Shown: positions 1 to 8,797 of the stretch, in pieces
Position numbering within the stretch: the first letter of the stretch is position 1
Layout: the number at the start of each line of letters is the position of its first letter
From: Bacteroidales bacterium
Lineage (GTDB): Bacteria > Bacteroidota > Bacteroidia > Bacteroidales > JAADGE01
Length of the DNA: 64,000 bases
Assembly: GCA_021108035.1 (NCBI GenBank)
Contig: JAIORQ010000072.1
Span: forward strand, 24,915 to 88,914
Direction of reading: 5' to 3'
Notes under the pieces: generated by a model
Databases searched by the model: none
Told to the model about the DNA's origin: nothing
The model's input: the letters and a program-made list of their open reading frames with translations, nothing else
Position numbers and translations under genes: made by a program

Positions 1-4
1 AATA

Positions 5-616
5 ATGATTGTCAGGATATATATAATAATCAGCTTATTCATTTTAATCAGCTCAGAAAATTTTGCACAAACAGATTCTATAAGAGTTGATACTGAATCA
101 GACACTCTAATTATTCTTGAAGAAGATATTATTGAATCTGAAAATACAAATAAAAAAAAACCTGCAAGAGCATTTTTATATTCTGCTGTTTTGCCCGGAC
201 TCGGGCAAGCTTATAACACAAAATATTGGAAAATACCGGTAGTTTATTCTGCTCTCGGAGGAGTTGCTTTCTTATTCAATTATAATAACAAACAATATAA
301 TAGGTTTTTAGACGGTTATAAGGAATTACGTGAACATGAAATTGACTCAACATCCCAAATTACAATTTTTACTGACAATCCGGAAATTGAAACAATTAAA
401 CAATATAAAGATAAATTCAGAAGAAACAGAGACCTTTCAGCATTAATATTTATTGTTGTTTATGTATTAAATTTTATTGATGCAACTGTAGATGCACATC
501 TATATGACTTTGACATAAGCGATGATCTGTCTTTCAAAATAAGGCCTGAAGTTCTCCCGATATATACTCTGAAAAACAGCAATACAATAGGACTTACATT
601 TAGTTTCAAATTTTAA
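5..616 (+). CDS. DUF5683 domain membrane protein
   Basis: An exported or membrane protein of 203 residues. It starts with a hydrophobic signal-like segment (residues 5-21, ending near FAQ). A DUF5683-type core follows at about 55-100, with the motif PGLGQAYNTKYWKIP and a hydrophobic stretch, and a second hydrophobic stretch lies near 144-160. The family is widespread in Bacteroidota, and its members are often found beside parB or cell-wall genes; its biochemical role is not known. The next gene, a murein transglycosylase, begins 10 bases downstream, so the two are probably cotranscribed, which hints at an envelope role. The ATG lies only four bases into the window, so an earlier start cannot be excluded. 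Confidence 0.82.
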   Translation: MIVRIYIIISLFILISSENFAQTDSIRVDTESDTLIILEEDIIESENTNKKKPARAFLYSAVLPGLGQAYNTKYWKIPVVYSALGGVAFLFNYNNKQYNRFLDGYKELREHEIDSTSQITIFTDNPEIETIKQYKDKFRRNRDLSALIFIVVYVLNFIDATVDAHLYDFDISDDLSFKIRPEVLPIYTLKNSNTIGLTFSFKF

Positions 617-626
617 TTAAGAACAT

Positions 627-2204
627 ATGAAAACTCGAATTATATTATTATTATTATTTATCAATGCAGCATTTATTTTAAATGCTCAAAGATCAAATAA
701 ATCCGGCAATGATGATTTTGATGCTTTAGCTCAACAATCTGAATATATTGATCAATTAGTGAATAATTGGTACGTGAAAAGAAGCTTAAGCGGTAATGAA
801 AATTTTACCGGTAATGAGAATGTTATAAATAATACAGAGATACCTGACTCAGTTTATATAGAAAGACTTTTCAAAATGCCGACAATCGTTCCTATGTCAT
901 ATAATGATATTGTGAAAAAATGGATTCAATTCTATACAAGAAATACTTCTACCAGAAGATATATGCTTGGTATATCTGAATACTACATGCCGTTTTTTGA
1001 AGAAATTTTTGACAGATACGATTTACCCTTAGAGTTAAAATATATGTCCATTATTGAATCTGCTTTAAATCCCAGAGCAAGATCAAGATCCGGAGCTGTA
1101 GGCCTGTGGCAATTTATGTATCCGACCGGCAAAATGTACGGACTGGAAATAAACTCATATGTTGATGAACGTATGGATGTATTAAAATCAACTGATGCTG
1201 CAGCAAGATATCTAAGAGATATGTATAAGATTTTCGGTGATTGGAATTTATCTATTGCTGCATATAACAGCGGTGCAGGAAACGTAAAAAAAGCAATTCA
1301 CAGATCAGGCGGTAAAACTGACTATTGGGAAATTTATCCCTATCTCCCTAAAGAAACAAGAGGTTATATTCCTGCCTTTATTGCAGCTTTATACTCAATG
1401 AATTATTATAAAGAGCATAATATAATTCCTAAAAAAATTAATATGAAGATCATAACTGATACTGTTATGATTAATAAAAAACTTCACCTTAAACAAGTCG
1501 CAGAATATCTGAAAATTGATTTTGACAAACTAACAATTTTAAATCCCCAATATAAAAAGCATATTATTCCGGGTCATTATAAATCCTATCCTCTAAGATT
1601 ACCTTTTGAAAATATAAGTGCTTTTTTAGTTTCAGAAGATGAAATTTATAAATACAAAGACAGTATATTTTTAACAGATCAAGTTAATATAATAGAAGCT
1701 TCAAAAGATTCTCGACCATATATCAGTAATTATAATTACAATCCTCCGTCAAATAAAGGTAAAAAGAAGCTGCAATACACAATAAAATCAGGTGATACAT
1801 ACAGTAATATTGCTGAATGGTATGATGTATCAACTAATGATTTAAAATATTGGAATAATACAAGAAGTACGAAACTTCAAATTGGACAAAAAGTTGAAAT
1901 TTGGGTTCCTGCAAGTAAATACAGTCATTACAGTAAGATTAATTCGATGAACGATAAACAAAAAGATGAAACAAACATTCCAAGTAATAATAATAAAAAT
2001 AACAGTACTAAAAAAAGCAATCTCACAAAACCGAATCCAAGCAAACATGTACTTTATACAATAAAATCAGGAGATAATCTTTGGTCAATTGCAAAAAATT
2101 ATCCCGGGGTTTCAGCCGAAAATATTAAAGCTATAAACGGCTTTACTGATGATGATTTAAGAAGCCTAAAAATAGGTCAAAAGATAATTATTAAAAATAA
2201 ATAG
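627..2204 (+). CDS. mltD: MltD-like membrane-bound lytic murein transglycosylase with two LysM domains
   Basis: Cleaves the glycan backbone of peptidoglycan in the periplasm, leaving 1,6-anhydro ends. The 525-residue product has a signal peptide (about 1-20, ending LNAQ). A lytic transglycosylase (SLT, family 1) domain follows at about 125-245, with the catalytic Glu144 in SIIESALNP, then GLWQFMYPTG and AAYNSGAGNV. There are two LysM peptidoglycan-binding domains near 387-430 and 474-523, each opening with YTIKSGD. The low-complexity Asn/Lys-rich linker between the LysM domains is typical. The order of domains and the length fit Bacteroidota MltD. It is probably in one transcript with the DUF5683 gene upstream. 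Confidence 0.93.
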   Translation: MKTRIILLLLFINAAFILNAQRSNKSGNDDFDALAQQSEYIDQLVNNWYVKRSLSGNENFTGNENVINNTEIPDSVYIERLFKMPTIVPMSYNDIVKKWIQFYTRNTSTRRYMLGISEYYMPFFEEIFDRYDLPLELKYMSIIESALNPRARSRSGAVGLWQFMYPTGKMYGLEINSYVDERMDVLKSTDAAARYLRDMYKIFGDWNLSIAAYNSGAGNVKKAIHRSGGKTDYWEIYPYLPKETRGYIPAFIAALYSMNYYKEHNIIPKKINMKIITDTVMINKKLHLKQVAEYLKIDFDKLTILNPQYKKHIIPGHYKSYPLRLPFENISAFLVSEDEIYKYKDSIFLTDQVNIIEASKDSRPYISNYNYNPPSNKGKKKLQYTIKSGDTYSNIAEWYDVSTNDLKYWNNTRSTKLQIGQKVEIWVPASKYSHYSKINSMNDKQKDETNIPSNNNKNNSTKKSNLTKPNPSKHVLYTIKSGDNLWSIAKNYPGVSAENIKAINGFTDDDLRSLKIGQKIIIKNK

Positions 2205-2223
2205 TTTTTTGTATGATAGTTTT

Positions 2224-2328
2224 ATAGTGTGATAGTTAGTTGTAATCATAATTTATAAGTATTTCAAAAAGTTATTTATAAAAAACTATCACACTATTTT
2301 TACTATTAACTATAACACTATCACACTA
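2224..2328. repeat. Inverted repeat between mltD and the SGNH gene
   Basis: ATAGTGTGATAGTT at 2224-2237 is the exact reverse complement of AACTATCACACTAT at 2284-2297. A third copy of the same core, ACTATCACACTA, lies at 2317-2328, nine bases before the next start codon. A hairpin with a 14-bp stem is possible and may end mltD transcription. The third copy would allow an alternative pairing. No transposase is nearby. Confidence 0.6.
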
Positions 2329-2336
2329 AATAAAAA

Positions 2337-3857
2337 ATGACACCTAAGAAAATACTGGTTTTTGTAATATCTATATTTTTCATTCTTTTATTGATCACAA
2401 TTGTTTTTCCTTCAGAAGGAATAAAAATTACTGATGAATTTACTTTAAATTTCATAACATTTGAAGAACTGATAAATCCTCCGAAACAAGCAAAAGTTGA
2501 CATTTCAGGCATACTTAATAATACAGATATTGATGAAAACCAAACCGACAGTTCTGCTTTTGAAATAGTAAAAAACAGCAAATATGATTCGGTAATGATT
2601 GATTCTCAATACGTTTATTATGAGCCTGTTCCTATAAGAATTGATTCAGTTGTAAGGTATATTGAGTTTCCGGATAAAACCCGATCAAGTTTAAATCGTT
2701 TTTTTGAAATTCTTGCTAATATAAAAAATGAAAATAAAATAGTAAGAATTATGCATTACGGCGATTCTCAAATTGAAACAGACAGAATAACCGATTATTT
2801 CAGATACAAATTGCAAACACAATTCGGAGGTTACGGAGCCGGCTTTGTTTCTGCCGTAAAAGCTTATGATTTTAAATCTCCGATGATCCAAATTAACAGC
2901 GGAGATTGGAAACGACATACTGTTTACGGAAGAAGAGACACAACAATAAAGCACCGAAGATTCGGAATGTTAGGTAATTTTGCCAGATTTTCTCCGGTAA
3001 TTACAGATACTGCAGAAACATTCATCATGAATGAAGCAATTATGCCTAATAAAATCTTTAATTATGCAACTGTAACAATTAAGCAATCTCCATATTCATT
3101 CAAACCTACAAAAAATTACAAAAGGTGTCGAATGTTCTATGGTTATAATAAAGCAGAAGTTAAAGTAAAAGTATTTTCAGATGAAGTTTTAATCAGTGAA
3201 GATGTACTTCCTGCAATTGAAGATTATACAAGTAAAACATGGACATTTGAAACTTCACCTCAAAGTTTAAGATTTGAATTTGAAGCTGAAGACAGTCCGG
3301 AAATTTATGGTTTTTCATTAGAAGCATACTCCGGAATTAATATTGATAATATTGCAATGAGAGGTTCAGGAGGGCTGTTCTTTACAAGAATGGATCTTAG
3401 TATGTTAAGTCGTTTATATTCTCAACTTAATACAAAACTTCTGATTTTACAATTCGGAGGTAATATTGTTCCGGGACAAAGAGAAAAATATGGATGGTAC
3501 AGAAAAAGTTTTTCTCGCCAATTACGCACAATAAAAAAAATAGCTCCTGATATTACAATTATGGTAATCGGTCTTGCAGATATGTCAATGAAAGATAAAG
3601 ATATGTATGTAACCTACCCAAACATTCCTCTTATCAGAGATGCACTGAAACAAGCAAGTTTTGATAATGATTGTGCCTATTGGGATATGTTTGAAGCAAT
3701 GGGTGGTGAGAATTCTATGCCGAGTTGGGTATTTCACGACCCGCCTCTCGGAGAAAAAGATTTTACACATTTTACACCTAACGGAGCAAGGTATATTGCT
3801 AAAATGTTTTACAATGCTTTTATGTATGAATATAATCGGTATTTGAAGAAAAGATAA
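2337..3857 (+). CDS. Membrane-anchored SGNH/GDSL-like protein, probable glycan O-acetylation partner
   Basis: A 506-residue protein with an N-terminal hydrophobic anchor (about residues 5-24) and an SGNH-hydrolase-like fold. The nucleophile block reads HYGDSQIE near residue 142. A block-III-like segment, LILQFGGNIVPG, lacks the usual GxND. The C-terminal block DFTHFTPNGARY supplies the Asp-x-x-His pair. Proteins of this kind accompany MBOAT acyltransferases in AlgJ/AlgX-like polysaccharide O-acetylation systems. Here a second SGNH protein and an MBOAT follow on the same strand, which supports that role by inference. The missing GxND Asn leaves catalysis uncertain, so it could be a binding or transfer subunit rather than an esterase. 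Confidence 0.78.
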   Translation: MTPKKILVFVISIFFILLLITIVFPSEGIKITDEFTLNFITFEELINPPKQAKVDISGILNNTDIDENQTDSSAFEIVKNSKYDSVMIDSQYVYYEPVPIRIDSVVRYIEFPDKTRSSLNRFFEILANIKNENKIVRIMHYGDSQIETDRITDYFRYKLQTQFGGYGAGFVSAVKAYDFKSPMIQINSGDWKRHTVYGRRDTTIKHRRFGMLGNFARFSPVITDTAETFIMNEAIMPNKIFNYATVTIKQSPYSFKPTKNYKRCRMFYGYNKAEVKVKVFSDEVLISEDVLPAIEDYTSKTWTFETSPQSLRFEFEAEDSPEIYGFSLEAYSGINIDNIAMRGSGGLFFTRMDLSMLSRLYSQLNTKLLILQFGGNIVPGQREKYGWYRKSFSRQLRTIKKIAPDITIMVIGLADMSMKDKDMYVTYPNIPLIRDALKQASFDNDCAYWDMFEAMGGENSMPSWVFHDPPLGEKDFTHFTPNGARYIAKMFYNAFMYEYNRYLKKR

Positions 3858-3950
3858 ATCAGTTTGTATTTTACAATAAATACGGCATCTTTGCCCTGTA
3901 TTTTTTAACTTTTACTATCTGTATTGCCTTGTATTTTTAAATAAAAAATA

Positions 3951-4037
3951 ATGAATAAATTTACAATCACTTTGTTTCGTCCTGTAAACACCAAAGAACC
4001 GGAATTAATAAAAGAATTGTTGGCGAAATTGAAGTAA
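3951..4037 (+). other. Possible small ORF or gene remnant (28 codons)
   Basis: An ATG-to-TAA reading frame of 28 codons starts MNKFTITLFRPVNTKEPELI. It looks like the beginning of a longer protein rather than a complete small one. It fills much of the 208-bp gap between the two SGNH genes. No function is assigned, and it may be a decayed N-terminus. Confidence 0.25.
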
Positions 4038-4065
4038 TTGCAAAATATCAGAAAGACAATCAAAA

Positions 4066-5307
4066 ATGAAAATTAAACATAATACTTTGTTGATATATAT
4101 AATATTCAATATTACATTGACAATATCCGCACAAGACTACCCCTATTCCAATCAAGAATATAATTTTATCAGATACGATAAAAACAAAATAAATTTTCCC
4201 GGAGACAGTTCTCAATTTGAAAATTTATTTAATAAGTTTGATAAAGTTATAAAAACCGGAGAAGGTAAAATCAATATAATTCATATAGGAGGATCGCATA
4301 TTCAAGCAGGGGTTTATTCAGGTGTCGTTCGAAAAAAAATGCAAACATTTTTTCCCGGATTAAACGGAGGCAGGGGTTTAATATTTCCATACAGAATGTC
4401 TAAAACCAATAGCCCGAAAAATTATAAAATTACATGGACAGGCGAATGGGAAACTTGTAGAAATGTTAAGAAAACAGGTTGTGAACTTGGTTTATTGGGT
4501 ATTTCTGCAACATGTAAAGAAAAAGATGCTCAAATTGAGATAAAATTAGCAGAAAATTATGTTCGATATGATTTTAATTCTGTTAAGATATTTAATAAAA
4601 TTGGTGATACATATATGAAAGTATATCCTGAAGATATAAATTGTGTATTTACTGTTGAAGAATTTCCTGAAGAAGGATATACACAAATAATAACTGAAGA
4701 TTATATTAAAGAACTGAAATTTAAATTGGTACAAACCGATACTATTCAAAAAGAATTTGTATTGTTCGGAATCAGCCTTGAAAATGATAATCCCGGTGTT
4801 GTATATAGTGATGTAGGTATAAACGGAGCAAGTATTCCGTCCTTTCTTGCTTGCAATCTATTGGAACAACATACAGAAGTTATTAATCCCGATCTTGTAA
4901 TATTGTCTCTCGGAACAAATGATACCTACACAACTAACTTTAATCCTGACTATTACAGAAGGAACTACAAAAAACTTATTCAAACTATTAGAAAAGCTGC
5001 ACCTGAAGCAGCCATCCTCATTACTGTGCCTAACGACAGTTACTACAGAAGACGAAACCCGAACAATAATACAGCTCTCGCTGAAAAAGCCATCATTCAA
5101 CTTGCCGAAGAATTATCTTGCGGTGTTTGGAATTTCTATAAAATAATGGGCGGATATAATTCATCTTATCTTTGGTTTAAAGAAAAATTAATGCATACTG
5201 ACCTTATCCATTTTTCAAAAAAAGGTTATATTATTAAAGGAGATTTGATGTTTGAAGCTATACTAAAAGCTTATGATAATCATATTGAAAAAGGAAATGA
5301 ATCTTAA
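4066..5307 (+). CDS. Secreted SGNH/GDSL-like esterase, probable O-acetylation partner
   Basis: A 413-residue protein with a signal peptide (about 1-22, ending ISAQ). The nucleophile block is altered to HIGGSHIQ, with Gly in place of the Asp of GDS and the Ser kept. The block-III motif is intact as LSLGTNDTY. The C-terminal catalytic pair is in DLIHFSKKGY. It follows a related SGNH gene and precedes an MBOAT acyltransferase, so a joint role in placing or removing acetyl groups on a periplasmic or surface glycan is inferred. Compared with its upstream partner it has the opposite pattern of motif decay, which may mean the two specialised from one ancestor. Confidence 0.78.
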   Translation: MKIKHNTLLIYIIFNITLTISAQDYPYSNQEYNFIRYDKNKINFPGDSSQFENLFNKFDKVIKTGEGKINIIHIGGSHIQAGVYSGVVRKKMQTFFPGLNGGRGLIFPYRMSKTNSPKNYKITWTGEWETCRNVKKTGCELGLLGISATCKEKDAQIEIKLAENYVRYDFNSVKIFNKIGDTYMKVYPEDINCVFTVEEFPEEGYTQIITEDYIKELKFKLVQTDTIQKEFVLFGISLENDNPGVVYSDVGINGASIPSFLACNLLEQHTEVINPDLVILSLGTNDTYTTNFNPDYYRRNYKKLIQTIRKAAPEAAILITVPNDSYYRRRNPNNNTALAEKAIIQLAEELSCGVWNFYKIMGGYNSSYLWFKEKLMHTDLIHFSKKGYIIKGDLMFEAILKAYDNHIEKGNES

Positions 5308-5336
5308 ACGAATTTTTACTTTATCAAAAAAAGCAT

Positions 5337-5344
5337 TAACTTTG
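5337..5344 (+). promoter_or_regulatory. Candidate Bacteroidota -7 box upstream of the antitoxin gene
   Basis: TAACTTTG matches the TAnnTTTG element recognised by the Bacteroidota primary sigma factor and lies 19 bases before the antitoxin ATG. No clear -33 element was seen at the usual distance, so this is only a candidate. Confidence 0.3.
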
Positions 5345-5362
5345 TTATAAATATTTGTATAA

Positions 5363-5599
5363 ATGTCAATTATTACATTAGAAATAGATAAAAAGAAGCA
5401 TTTAAAATTATTTCTTAATTTTTTAAAAGGATTAAACTTTCCTGTTAAAATAATTTCATCAGATTATAAAGATGAAGATAATAATTTCAACTCAAATTTT
5501 GAAACATCTGAAATTAATCCTGATGAATTGTTTGGCATTTGGGAAGGAAAAGACATAACGCTTGAAAAAATAAGAGAAAAAGCATGGAAAAGAAATTAG
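5363..5599 (+). CDS. VapB-like antitoxin (solitary)
   Basis: A 78-residue acidic protein. Its C-terminal tail (LFGIWEGKDITLEKIREKAW) is characteristic of small antitoxins paired with PIN-domain VapC toxins in Bacteroidota. The N-terminal part (MSIITLEIDKKKHLKLFLNFLK) probably folds as a dimerising, DNA-binding strand-helix unit. The stop codon overlaps the start of a toxin frame at 5584, the usual vapBC arrangement. The toxin itself is almost wholly deleted, so this antitoxin has no local partner. It sits between the second SGNH gene and the MBOAT gene, which suggests a later insertion. It could still act on VapC proteins elsewhere in the genome; that is inference. Confidence 0.75.
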   Translation: MSIITLEIDKKKHLKLFLNFLKGLNFPVKIISSDYKDEDNNFNSNFETSEINPDELFGIWEGKDITLEKIREKAWKRN

Positions 5600-5744
5600 T
5601 GTTATAATGCAAAGGTTTTACTTAAACCACACAATGCAAATACCTGATGCGATTATTGCATCTACCTCTATAATATCAAACCTCCCACTATTTACATATA
5701 ATAAAAAAGACTTCCGATTTATTCCAAAAATTAAATTATATTAA
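5584..5744 (+). pseudogene. vapC PIN-domain toxin, internally deleted
   Basis: The frame starting at 5584 reads MEKKLVL and then stops at 5605-5607. This matches the usual opening of VapC toxins of this group, just before the first catalytic Asp. From 5607 another frame encodes 45 residues containing QIPDAIIASTSI and LFTYNKKDFRFIP, which is the C-terminal end of a PIN domain. Everything between, including most acidic active-site residues, is missing. The toxin must be inactive. The flanking ends are well preserved, which argues for a fairly recent deletion. A short translated C-terminal peptide cannot be excluded. Confidence 0.78.
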
Positions 5745-5782
5745 ATTAAGTAATATATTTTTATATATTCGCACTCGTTTTT

Positions 5783-7300
5783 ATGAATGACTTTTTAAGA
5801 AATATATTCCTTTTTAATCAAGACGCACCGTTAATATTTACACGGTTTTATTTTTGGGCATTCTTTGCGATTGTTATGGCTTTATATTCAGTCATACACC
5901 AAAAGAAAAAGCCCAGAAATGCATATTTATTTTTGGTAAGCCTGTTTTTTTATTACAAAACAAGCGGAATATTTTTCTTATTATTAATATTTTCCACAAT
6001 TGCAGATTTCTTTATCGGAAGAGGAATTTACAATTCAGAAATCAAATTGAAACGAAAACTTCTGGTTGCTTTGAGCGTAACTATAAACCTCGGAGTTCTT
6101 GTCTATTATAAATATTCCGGTTTTTTTACTGAAAGCTTTAATTATTTGCTTGGTATTGAATTAGAACCTGTTGACCTTCTTGCTAAATGGACTAATCAAT
6201 TTACCGGAACTCATTTTACGATAGATAAAATTATCTTACCTGTCGGAATTTCATTCTTCACTTTTCAAACAATAAGCTATTCGGTTGATATATACAGAAA
6301 AAAATTAAAACCGGTTAACAGTATCATTGACTTTGGTTTTTATGTATCTTTTTTTCCGCAATTGGTAGCCGGTCCCATTGTCAGGGCATCAGAATTCATA
6401 CCGCAATTATACAAAAAATATAATATAACAAAAGCTGAATTCGGTATAGCAATCTTTATGATTCTCAACGGGTTAATAAAAAAATTGGTTATTGCCGATT
6501 ATATTGCCGTAAACTTTGTAGATCGAGTCTTTAGTAATCCTTTGACATATGGCGGACTTGAAAACTTAATGGGAATTTACGGATATTCCATCCAAGTATA
6601 TTGTGACTTTTCAGGTTACACAGATGTAGCAATCGGAGTGGCATTATTGATGGGATTCAGATTACCTGTAAACTTCAATTCACCGTATAAAGCTTTGCAT
6701 ACCGGTGAATTCTGGAAACGATGGCATATTTCTCTGTCTTCGTGGTTAAGAGATTACTTGTATATTCCGCTCGGCGGTAACAGAAAAGGAAAAGTAAGAA
6801 CTAACTTTAACTTAATGCTTACTATGCTGTTAGGCGGATTGTGGCACGGCGCAAGTTGGCAATTTGTTATATGGGGCGGATTAAACGGTGTTGGTTTGAT
6901 AGTATATAAATACTGGCGAAAAATCAGCCCTTTCAAGGACAGCAAAACGTGGGCAGTTAGATTTTATGCAATATTTTTAACATTTAATTTTATTACTGTA
7001 ACAAGAATTTGGTTCAGATCAGAAAGCATGCAAGCAGTAAACGGAATTATGCACCAAATATCAAATGCTTTCGATTTTTCACAGATAGGAGAGATAATTA
7101 TTGCTTATAAAAATATATTTGCATTAATGTTAATTGCATTAATTATACATTGGTTGCCCGTAAATGTTAAAAATTCATATAAACAAATATTCATCAATTT
7201 TCCTCAATGGGCAAAAGCTGCTACTGTCATCATTGCCGTATTTGTTATTTGGCAAGCCAGAACTGCCGGTTTGCAACCGTTTATTTATTTCCAATTTTGA
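5783..7300 (+). CDS. MBOAT family O-acyltransferase, AlgI-like
   Basis: A polytopic inner-membrane enzyme of 505 residues that passes acyl (usually acetyl) groups across the membrane to a glycan. It shows the AlgI/DltB hallmark segments: FFPQLVAGPIVRASEF, DFSGYTDVAIG, FWKRWHISLSSWLRDYLYIP and LGGLWHGASWQF with the conserved His355. At least ten hydrophobic segments are visible, and the length is normal for AlgI. Two SGNH-fold genes upstream are the probable periplasmic partners. TATATTCG at 5764-5771 is a weak -7 candidate, so it may have its own promoter after the decayed toxin gene. The acceptor glycan is unknown; the exopolysaccharide made by the locus at 15-37 kb is one possibility. Confidence 0.9.
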   Translation: MNDFLRNIFLFNQDAPLIFTRFYFWAFFAIVMALYSVIHQKKKPRNAYLFLVSLFFYYKTSGIFFLLLIFSTIADFFIGRGIYNSEIKLKRKLLVALSVTINLGVLVYYKYSGFFTESFNYLLGIELEPVDLLAKWTNQFTGTHFTIDKIILPVGISFFTFQTISYSVDIYRKKLKPVNSIIDFGFYVSFFPQLVAGPIVRASEFIPQLYKKYNITKAEFGIAIFMILNGLIKKLVIADYIAVNFVDRVFSNPLTYGGLENLMGIYGYSIQVYCDFSGYTDVAIGVALLMGFRLPVNFNSPYKALHTGEFWKRWHISLSSWLRDYLYIPLGGNRKGKVRTNFNLMLTMLLGGLWHGASWQFVIWGGLNGVGLIVYKYWRKISPFKDSKTWAVRFYAIFLTFNFITVTRIWFRSESMQAVNGIMHQISNAFDFSQIGEIIIAYKNIFALMLIALIIHWLPVNVKNSYKQIFINFPQWAKAATVIIAVFVIWQARTAGLQPFIYFQF

Positions 7301-7301
7301 C

Positions 7302-7327
7302 TTTTGAACGTCCGCAGGACTTCAAAA
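7302..7327 (+). terminator. Hairpin terminator after the MBOAT gene
   Basis: TTTTGAA and GTCC pair with GGAC and TTCAAAA, with one bulged C at 7309 and a three-base GCA loop. A run of T follows at 7335-7342. It starts right after the MBOAT stop codon. Confidence 0.6.
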
Positions 7328-7412
7328 TGTCAGATTTTTTTTAGTGAGATTGAGGTAGATTGAACAGAGCTGATTTGTTAATAAATAGTCAATAATAAAT
7401 AATCATTTAAAT

Positions 7413-8021
7413 ATGTCATCCGAAAAAGAAAACAATTTACCCGATAAACTAATCTACACTAAAGAAGTTATAGAATTTGTAACTGTTGCTAATGAATATT
7501 GTGTGTTATTAGAAAGTTTAGAAACTTTAACCAGAGAACAATTTATTGAAGAAACATATAAGATTTTGACTTTGCTTCATCTTAAAGCATTAACCCTTCC
7601 AAAACCTAAGGATATATCAAATGTTGAAACTGAAACTTTTATGAATGAAGCTGATTGGCATTTTATTGATACCGGCATCAGTACAAAACTCGGTTCTTTG
7701 GAAACATTTAATGATTTGAGAGAGCCAATAATACCTGATAATCCTGTAAACATAAGCATTTCGGAATGCTTAACAGACACTTACCAAGATTTAAAAGATT
7801 TTACACAATTATATCAAATCGGAAATGAAGATGCTGTAACGGAAGGACTGTGGGAATGCAAAAATAACTTTGAGCAAATTTGGGGTCCGAGAATTATTAT
7901 TGTTATGAAAGAGTTTCACAACCTTATCTACGGAGATAACGATCTTTCAGAAGAAGAAAAAACTTCTCAAAAATTAAATCCTAAAGGTGAGAATTGGATT
8001 GATGATATTTTTGAAAATTAA
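7413..8021 (+). CDS. DUF5063 domain protein
   Basis: A 202-residue soluble, acidic protein without a signal peptide. The N-terminal two-thirds matches the DUF5063 family of Bacteroidota: mostly helical, with the segment ETYKILTLLHLKALTLPKP typical of it. No catalytic motif can be named. The gene is convergent with the amidase gene on the other strand, and the two stop codons share four bases (TTAA at 8018-8021). Its function is unknown; genomic context gives no further hint here. Confidence 0.78.
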   Translation: MSSEKENNLPDKLIYTKEVIEFVTVANEYCVLLESLETLTREQFIEETYKILTLLHLKALTLPKPKDISNVETETFMNEADWHFIDTGISTKLGSLETFNDLREPIIPDNPVNISISECLTDTYQDLKDFTQLYQIGNEDAVTEGLWECKNNFEQIWGPRIIIVMKEFHNLIYGDNDLSEEEKTSQKLNPKGENWIDDIFEN

Positions 8022-8791
8022 CAGTTAATCATAAAGCTGTCAGCATCGTTTGAAGCCGGAAATTTCTTTCGAAATGTCAGAAGTGCATTATAATTTAATT
8101 CAACAGTCTTAATACCTTCTTTAAAAGCTTCAAAATCACATATAACATTCCCTTTAGGATCAATTATTAAGGAATCACCTGAATGAGCAATACCGTTACC
8201 GTCATCCCCTACTCTGTTAACTGCTATCACATATGCTTGATTTTCAATTGCTCTGGCAAATAATAGTGTTTTCCATGCTTCAATTCTTGCTTCAGGCCAA
8301 TTGGCAACATATATAAGAATATCATAATCATTTTTATTTCTGCTCCAAACGGGGAAACGCAGATCATAACATATAAGAGGCTTTATTTTCCAATCTTTCA
8401 AATTTGTAATTAATTGTTTTTCTCCTTGTGCGTAATATTGATCTTCTCCGGCAAATGAAAACAAATGTCGTTTATTATAAATATCATAAGTTCCGTCGGG
8501 TTTCATCCAAATTAAACAATTATAAAAGTTTCCTTTCACTTCTCTGATAATACTGCCGGTTATAACAGCATTCTTCATTAGGGCATGCTCTGAAAGCCAC
8601 TTAGTTTGCATATTTGCAAACTTTGAAAACTTATTGGGTTTCATTGAGAATCCGGTTGCAAACATTTCCGGTAAAACTATTAAATCAGTTTCTTCTTTTA
8701 ATGATTTAATCTTTTCTGAAAAATATTTTAAATTTTCTTCAACATTCTCCCAAATCAAATTTGCTTGAATTATTGTTACTTTTAAACTCAT
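8018..8791 (-). CDS. Nitrilase-superfamily amidohydrolase (omega-amidase YafV/Nit2-like)
   Basis: A 257-residue cytoplasmic carbon-nitrogen hydrolase. The Glu-Lys-Cys triad is visible: Glu42 in LPEMF, Lys in YNKRHLF near 110 and Cys in ICYDLRFPVW near 140. The MFATGFSM segment and overall length fit the YafV/Nit2 group, which hydrolyses alpha-ketoglutaramate and related omega-amides left by glutamine transamination, a metabolite-repair role. Substrate assignment is by family only. It is the only gene on this strand until the repeats at 8798, so it is probably transcribed from within or before them. Confidence 0.85.
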   Translation of the reverse strand: MSLKVTIIQANLIWENVEENLKYFSEKIKSLKEETDLIVLPEMFATGFSMKPNKFSKFANMQTKWLSEHALMKNAVITGSIIREVKGNFYNCLIWMKPDGTYDIYNKRHLFSFAGEDQYYAQGEKQLITNLKDWKIKPLICYDLRFPVWSRNKNDYDILIYVANWPEARIEAWKTLLFARAIENQAYVIAVNRVGDDGNGIAHSGDSLIIDPKGNVICDFEAFKEGIKTVELNYNALLTFRKKFPASNDADSFMINC

Positions 8792-8797
8792 TTACTC

